From Sphingomonas sanxanigenens (GTDB lineage Bacteria > Pseudomonadota > Alphaproteobacteria > Sphingomonadales > Sphingomonadaceae): a stretch of DNA of 16,735 nucleotides. The DNA lies in assembly GCA_003240855.1 (NCBI GenBank), contig QFNN01000064.1, forward strand, positions 1 through 16,735, given 5' to 3'. Below the pieces are notes generated by a model. That model saw only the letters and a list, made by a program, of their open reading frames with translations, was not told the DNA's origin and did no database searches. Shown one piece after another: positions 12,950 to 16,735 of this stretch (position 1 is its first letter; each line of letters opens with the position of its first letter). The translations under genes were made by a program, and so were the position numbers.

Positions 12950-13160
12950 CCGGGAGGACAAGTTCTAGGGACGCCGACACGAGTCGAGCAAGGGTGAGAC
13001 CTGTCAAAAATCAGAAATAAAGAAGTTGACGAGGAAATCCCTAGCTTTTCCGCAATCCGCAAATAACCGCCTGAAAATCGGCCGAAAATCGGGGGTGTCG
13101 GCGAAGCTTACACGACGAATCGTGGATTCCCCGTCATCGGCTCGTCACTGAACTGAAATA

Positions 13161-13191
13161 TTAAAAGGCCCGCAAGCATAGCTTGCGGGCC
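13161..13191 (-). terminator. rho-independent terminator of rpsT
   Basis: GGCCCGCAAGC (13167-13177) and GCTTGCGGGCC (13181-13191) form an 11-bp perfect stem with a 3-base loop. Read on the minus strand it is followed by TTTTAATATTT. It begins 29 bases after the rpsT stop and separates rpsT from dnaA transcription. Confidence 0.93.
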
Positions 13192-13219
13192 TCCCGAACT
13201 TTACAATTGCGCGACTCGG

Positions 13220-13483
13220 TCAGCCGAGCGAAGCGACTCGCTTGCTCAGACGCGAGAACTTGCGCGCTGCAGTGTTCTTGTGGAGCACGCCCTTGGCGAC
13301 GCCGCGCGCCAGTTCCGGCTGCACAGCCGCGATGGCTTCGTCAGCGGCCTTCTTGTCGCCGGAGGCCAGCGCAGCCTCAACCTTCTTCACGAAGGTGCGG
13401 ATGCGACCGATGCGGTTGCCGTTGATCTCCGCGCGACGCTCGTTGCGCCGAATCCGCTTCTTTGCCTGCGGCGTGTTCGCCAT
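13220..13483 (-). CDS. rpsT: 30S ribosomal protein S20
   Basis: This encodes 87 residues, the standard S20 length. The N-terminus MANTPQAKKRIRRNERRAEI and the C-terminal LHKNTAARKFSRLSKRVASL are both diagnostic. The whole protein is basic and helical, with the middle acidic-Ala helix (KKVEAALASGDKKAADEAIA) seen in the family. It binds 16S rRNA at the base of the 30S subunit. It stands alone between mutM and dnaA with its own candidate promoter (13550-13577) and a strong terminator. The start ATG at 13483 is fixed by the conserved MANT- or MANI-type start. Confidence 0.98.
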   Translation of the reverse strand: MANTPQAKKRIRRNERRAEINGNRIGRIRTFVKKVEAALASGDKKAADEAIAAVQPELARGVAKGVLHKNTAARKFSRLSKRVASLG

Positions 13484-13549
13484 GCTCTCGAAACCTCGAT
13501 CAAAATGAAAAGGGCCGCAGAATCGTCTCCGCGCCCGGAAAGGCGGCTC

Positions 13550-13577
13550 CCTTAACCTCGCGACGCATCCCGGTCAA
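13550..13577 (-). promoter_or_regulatory. sigma-70-type promoter candidate for rpsT
   Basis: Read on the minus strand, TTGACC (13577-13572) and TTAAGG (13555-13550) are 16 bases apart, about 70 bases upstream of the rpsT ATG. The -35 is a five-of-six match and the -10 is modest. No other pair in the mutM-rpsT gap is as good. Confidence 0.45.
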
Positions 13578-13601
13578 CAGGAGTCTGGGGATTTGGGGCC
13601 G

Positions 13602-13617
13602 GTGTCAGCGCTGACAC
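13602..13617. other. 16-bp perfect palindrome over the mutM stop codon
   Basis: GTGTCAGCGCTGACAC is fully self-complementary and includes the mutM TGA (minus 13607-13605). It lies about 25 bases upstream of the rpsT -35 candidate, so it could be an operator for rpsT or part of a mutM 3' structure. No T-tract follows. Confidence 0.55.
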
Positions 13618-14414
13618 GCCGCGCACCAGAAGGTCGATCGCCCCGAATCGACGACGCGCTTCACCGCCGCCCCGCAGGCCGGGCAATCCGCGCCCTCGCG
13701 CCCATAGACGCGCCAGTCCTTCGCGAAATAGCCCAGTTCGCCATCGGGCCGGGCATAATCGCGCAACGTCGATCCGCCCGCCGCGATCGCCGCCGTCAAA
13801 ACCGCGCGAATCGCCGGCACGAGCGCGTCTATCCGCTTGCGCGAAACCTGCCCCGCCGCCCGGCGCGGCGCGATGCCGGCGATATGAAGCGCTTCGCAGA
13901 CATAGATATTGCCAAGTCCGGCAACGACGCGCTGATCGAGCAGCATCGCCTTGATCGGCGCTGCGCGTCCCGCAAACGCCGCCTGCAGGTGATCGGCGCT
14001 CAGCCCCTCGCCCAGCGGCTCAGGCCCCATCGCGGCGAAGGGCGCATAATCCTCCCCCGCCGCCACGAGATCGACGAAGCCGAAGCGACGCGCATCGTTG
14101 AGCGCCAGCCGCCGCCCTTCGTCGGTCTCGATCAGCAGATGATCGTGCGGCAGCACTTCGCCCGGATCGAGCCGCCAGCGCCCCGACATGCCAAGGTGGA
14201 AGATCATCCGATCGCCGCGATCGGTATCGATCAACCCATATTTGGCGCGCCGGCCAAGCCCGGTGACGCGCGCGCCGGTCAGCCGCTGGCGCAGATCGGG
14301 CGGGAATGGGTGGCGCAGATCGGGACGGCGCGTCTCGATCGCCGCGATCACGCGCCCCTCCAGCACGGGGCGCAGACCGTTCACCGTCGTTTCGACTTCA
14401 GGCAGTTCGGGCAT
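13605..14414 (-). CDS. mutM: formamidopyrimidine-DNA glycosylase (MutM/Fpg)
   Basis: This encodes 269 residues, typical Fpg length. The mature N-terminus PELPEVET is present. After Met removal the Pro is the Schiff-base nucleophile and Glu3 the general acid. Other family marks are RRAKY (55-59) with the phosphate-contact Lys58, HLGMSGRW (73-80), the H2TH region ending GLGNIYVCEALHIAGI, and GGSTLRDY. The C-terminal zinc finger has Cys at 244, 247, 264 and 267. It removes 8-oxoguanine and formamidopyrimidines from oxidised DNA. The frame is open to 14453, but only the ATG at 14414 gives the catalytic N-terminal Pro, so that start is certain. It is divergent from ubiE across 109 bases, as in many alphaproteobacteria. 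Confidence 0.98.
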   Translation of the reverse strand: MPELPEVETTVNGLRPVLEGRVIAAIETRRPDLRHPFPPDLRQRLTGARVTGLGRRAKYGLIDTDRGDRMIFHLGMSGRWRLDPGEVLPHDHLLIETDEGRRLALNDARRFGFVDLVAAGEDYAPFAAMGPEPLGEGLSADHLQAAFAGRAAPIKAMLLDQRVVAGLGNIYVCEALHIAGIAPRRAAGQVSRKRIDALVPAIRAVLTAAIAAGGSTLRDYARPDGELGYFAKDWRVYGREGADCPACGAAVKRVVDSGRSTFWCAACQR

Positions 14415-14523
14415 GGGAACCTGTTCAAATGACTGACGGGCCGGCGCCGCCAAAACAACGAAATACAGCTAAGGGCTCACCCGCGCTTCACAAGCCCACC
14501 CCGGACCGGCTACGGGTCGCGGC

Positions 14524-15255
14524 ATGAGCGAAACCGTCTCCTTCGGCTATACCGATGTCGCCCCCGAGGAAAAGACGCGCCTCGTGCGCGGCGTCTTTTC
14601 CAACGTCGCCGCGCGCTACGATCTGATGAACGACGCCATGTCCGGCGGGCTGCACAGGCTCTGGAAGGATCGCTTCGTCCGCCGCGTAAAGCCACGCTCC
14701 GACGAATATATTCTCGACATGGCGGGCGGCACCGGGGACATCGCGTTCCGCCTCGCGGCATCGGGCGCGCACGTCACCGTCGCCGACATCAACCCGGAGA
14801 TGCTGGAAGTCGGCATCGGCCGCGCCGCCAAGCGCGGGATCGACGGACTGGTCTGGACCGAGGCCAACGCCGAGACGCTGACCTTCCCGGATCGCAGCTT
14901 CGACGCCTATACGATCGCTTTCGGCATCCGGAACGTGACGCGCATCCAGCAGGCGCTGGACGAGGCGCACCGCGTGCTGAAGCGCGGCGGCCGCTTCTTC
15001 TGCCTCGAGTTCTCGACCACCGAATGGCCGGGCTTCGGCGAAGTCTATGACGCCTATTCGCATCATCTGGTGCCCAAGCTCGGCAAGGCGCTGGCCGGCG
15101 ACGAAGAGAGCTATCGCTATCTCATCGAATCGATCCGCCGCTTCCCCGACATGCCGACCTTCGAGGGGATGATCGCCAAGGCGGGGTTCGTCCGCACGCA
15201 TGTCGAGCCGTTGCTCGGCGGCCTTGTCGCCATCCACAGCGGCTGGAAGATCTGA
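14524..15255 (+). CDS. ubiE: demethylmenaquinone/ubiquinone methyltransferase UbiE
   Basis: This encodes a 243-residue class I SAM-dependent C-methyltransferase. The family lead VFSNVAARYDLMNDAMSGGLHRLWK (24-48) is followed by SAM motif I, ILDMAGGTGD (63-72). The post-motif acidic residue lies in VTVADINPEML. The second UbiE signature is in AFGIRNVTRIQQALDEAHRV (131-150), then LKRGGRFFCLEFS. It C-methylates the ubiquinone precursor ring (and menaquinone where present). In an alphaproteobacterium of this type the ubiquinone role is likely the only one. The ATG at 14524 follows mutM's divergent start. ubiB follows after 43 bases, so the two probably form an operon for quinone synthesis. Confidence 0.97.
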   Translation: MSETVSFGYTDVAPEEKTRLVRGVFSNVAARYDLMNDAMSGGLHRLWKDRFVRRVKPRSDEYILDMAGGTGDIAFRLAASGAHVTVADINPEMLEVGIGRAAKRGIDGLVWTEANAETLTFPDRSFDAYTIAFGIRNVTRIQQALDEAHRVLKRGGRFFCLEFSTTEWPGFGEVYDAYSHHLVPKLGKALAGDEESYRYLIESIRRFPDMPTFEGMIAKAGFVRTHVEPLLGGLVAIHSGWKI

Positions 15256-15298
15256 TCTTGCCCCTTCCCACATTGCCTCCGGCCCCGTTGACCCTGGT

Positions 15299-16735
15299 AT
15301 GACGCAGTCGGTCGTCCATCTCGTGCGCCTGCTAAAATGGGGCCGCACGCTCGCCCGCCACGGAGCGCTCAAGGGGATCGAGCGCGATCCGCTGACGCCG
15401 CCCACGGTGCGCCGGCTGGTCCGCGTCGCGCGCTTCGGCGCGCGCGTGCCCGACAAGCCGGCCTATGCCGATGCGTTCCAGGCGATCGGCCCGGCGGCGG
15501 TCAAGCTGGGCCAGGCGCTCGCGACGCGCCCCGATCTGGTCGGCGAGGATGCCGCCGCCGATCTGCTCCGCCTGCAGGACGCCCTGCCTCCCCTCCCCTT
15601 CGCCGAGATACGCGCGTCGATCGAACAGGCGCTGGGCAGGCCGATCGACGAGCTGTTCGCTTCTATCGAGGAAACCCCGGTCGGCGCCGCCTCGATCGCG
15701 CAGGTCCACCGCGCGGTCACGACTGACGGGCGCGACGTCGCGGTCAAGGTGCTGCGCCCCGGCGTAGAGGAAGAGTTCGCCAAGGCGATCGAGACATATG
15801 AATGGGCGGCGGCGCAAGCCGAATCCTTCGGCGGCGAGATTGCCCGGCTGCGCCCCCGCCTCGTCATCGCCACCTTCCGCCAGTGGACGGCGCGCGAACT
15901 GGATTTGCGGCGCGAAGCCGCCTCGGCGTCCGAGCTTGCCGAGGCGATGGTCGCCGAACCGGGTTACGAAGTTCCCGCGATCGACTGGCAGCGCACCGCG
16001 CGCCGCGTGATGACGCTGGAGTGGATCGACGGCATCAAGCTGTCGCGCCGCGACGAGCTGATAGCGGCCGGGCATGACGTGAAGGCGCTGGCCTCCCGCC
16101 TCGTCCGCGCCTTCCTGCGTCAGGCGATTTCGGAAGGCTTCTTTCATGCCGACATGCACCAGGGCAATTTACTGGTGCGCGGCGACGGCAGCATCGTCGC
16201 AATCGATTTCGGCATCATGGGCCGCATTGACCGGCGCGCGCGCACCTGGCTGGCCGAGATTCTCTATGGCCTGCTGACCGGCGACTATAAGCGCGTCGCC
16301 GAGATCCATTTCGAGGCAGGCTATGTGCCCCCGCACCACAGCCTCGGAGAGTTCACCACCGCGCTACGCGCGGTCGGCGAGCCGATCCGCGGATTGCCGG
16401 TCAAGGATATCTCGATCGGCAACATGCTCGACGGGCTGTTCGCGATCACCCGCGATTTCGATATGCCGACCCAGCCTCACCTGCTGCTGCTCCAGAAAAC
16501 CATGGTGATGGTCGAAGGCGTAGCGACCGCGCTCGATCCCGATCTCAACATGTGGGAGACTTCGGGCCCGTTCGTGAAGGAATGGATGCGCACCGAGCTT
16601 GGCCCCGAGGCGTATCTTGCCGACCGGCTGGTCAAGGATGTCCGCACGATCGCGCGCCTGCCTGATCTCGTCCGGGCGATCGAGGCGCGCTATCCGCCGC
16701 CAGGCGGCGCGCCGCCCCCGCCGCCGCTTCGCGAT
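15299..16735 (+). CDS. ubiB: ubiquinone biosynthesis atypical kinase UbiB, 3' truncated by window edge
   Basis: A continuous frame of 479 codons runs from the ATG at 15299 to the last base without a stop. All UbiB/ADCK hallmarks are in order: the KxGQ motif as KLGQ (69-72), the Ala-rich loop as PVGAASIAQVH (127-137) with GAAS in place of the usual AAAS, VAVK with Lys150, HADMHQGN (283-290) for the catalytic loop, and DFG (303-305) for metal binding. UbiB is an ATPase/kinase-like partner needed for ubiquinone synthesis or for extracting its precursors from the membrane. The expected C-terminal membrane helices lie beyond the window, and the last residues visible are a Pro-rich linker. It is downstream of ubiE on the same strand. 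In related genomes coaBC and dut often follow. Confidence 0.96.
   Translation, partial: MTQSVVHLVRLLKWGRTLARHGALKGIERDPLTPPTVRRLVRVARFGARVPDKPAYADAFQAIGPAAVKLGQALATRPDLVGEDAAADLLRLQDALPPLPFAEIRASIEQALGRPIDELFASIEETPVGAASIAQVHRAVTTDGRDVAVKVLRPGVEEEFAKAIETYEWAAAQAESFGGEIARLRPRLVIATFRQWTARELDLRREAASASELAEAMVAEPGYEVPAIDWQRTARRVMTLEWIDGIKLSRRDELIAAGHDVKALASRLVRAFLRQAISEGFFHADMHQGNLLVRGDGSIVAIDFGIMGRIDRRARTWLAEILYGLLTGDYKRVAEIHFEAGYVPPHHSLGEFTTALRAVGEPIRGLPVKDISIGNMLDGLFAITRDFDMPTQPHLLLLQKTMVMVEGVATALDPDLNMWETSGPFVKEWMRTELGPEAYLADRLVKDVRTIARLPDLVRAIEARYPPPGGAPPPPPLRD

Larger units (their letters stand above)
12803..13160. promoter_or_regulatory. dnaA upstream region with palindromes and CcrM-type sites
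   Basis: No supported gene lies here. On the minus strand the region holds an AT-rich segment (about 13000-13080), with TTGACA at 13007-13002 as a possible -35 but no good -10. It also holds two GAAAATCG words ten bases apart (13074-13081, 13084-13091), three GANTC sites (12891-12895, 13117-13121, 13125-13129), and the inverted repeats listed separately. A two-mismatch DnaA-box-like word, TTTTCCGCA, lies near 13047-13055. Dense boxes expected of an oriC are absent. Confidence 0.6.

Noticed and set aside
11672..12997. A 441-codon plus-strand frame opposite dnaA
   Set aside because: It is antisense to dnaA, whose Walker motifs and signature are unmistakable. No domain is visible in the antisense product.
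12803..13166. The rpsT-dnaA gap as the replication origin
   Set aside because: Only one two-mismatch DnaA-box-like word is seen, with no cluster of TTATCCACA boxes or long AT-rich unwinding tract. In many alphaproteobacteria oriC lies away from dnaA.
13167..13191. The strong stem at 13167-13191 as an RNA gene or attachment site
   Set aside because: It is fully explained as the rpsT intrinsic terminator: perfect stem, short loop and a T-rich tail on the minus strand.
14415..14440. GGAAC followed after 16 bases by CGGG in the mutM-ubiE gap
   Set aside because: The -10 differs from CGTT at two of four bases, which is too weak to call beside ordinary housekeeping genes.
1..16735. A hidden defence, toxin-antitoxin, phage or biosynthetic system
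   Set aside because: Every long frame with real motifs is a housekeeping or envelope gene. No integrase, transposase, nuclease-effector pair, reverse transcriptase or spaced repeat array was found on either strand.

Overview
The window is GC-rich (roughly 65%) chromosomal DNA with a core alphaproteobacterial gene set. The best guess is a sphingomonad (Sphingomonadaceae). Reasons are the gene content and order (rluD-rpoH; secB divergent from a timA-mltA-smr cluster; dnaA-rpsT-mutM divergent from ubiE-ubiB), the style of the protein sequences, and a candidate EcfG-type general-stress promoter. The family assignment comes from recalled synteny and sequence style, not a search. I see no CRISPR array, rRNA, tRNA, insertion sequence, prophage or defence system. 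This is mostly ordinary housekeeping DNA, and the interesting signals lie in the spaces between genes.

Layout. At 1-1700 the 3' part of an RluD-type pseudouridine synthase gene is followed by the heat-shock sigma factor gene rpoH. A possible EcfG promoter lies in the rluD tail, a hairpin lies in the rpoH leader, and an intrinsic terminator follows rpoH. At 1700-2690 are a short DUF308/HdeD-like membrane ORF that looks truncated, a gene-free stretch with a hairpin and a degenerate repeat copy, and a cupin gene. At 2734-3861 is dapE (lysine/diaminopimelate synthesis). At 3875-6754, reading leftwards, timA, mltA, smr and a VOC-family gene form a compact group with overlapping stops and starts. 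At 6926-10217, reading rightwards, are secB, a repetitive extragenic palindrome pair, murJ and trpS. At 10341-11027 is a DUF4136 lipoprotein with a Gly/Trp tandem repeat, convergent with a 65-residue orphan gene in DNA of lower GC. At 11426-14414, reading leftwards, are mutM, rpsT and dnaA, with about 0.4 kb of structured non-coding DNA between rpsT and dnaA. At 14524-16735 are ubiE and the start of ubiB, which is cut by the window edge.

How they work together. DapE supplies diaminopimelate for peptidoglycan, MurJ flips lipid II, and MltA trims murein, so three genes serve the cell wall. SecB and the Tim44-like TimA concern protein export and membrane assembly. RluD, RpsT and TrpS serve translation, DnaA and MutM serve replication and repair, and UbiE and UbiB serve ubiquinone synthesis. 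Several start codons were moved inward from the longest open frame, using Shine-Dalgarno placement, signal peptides or family N-termini.
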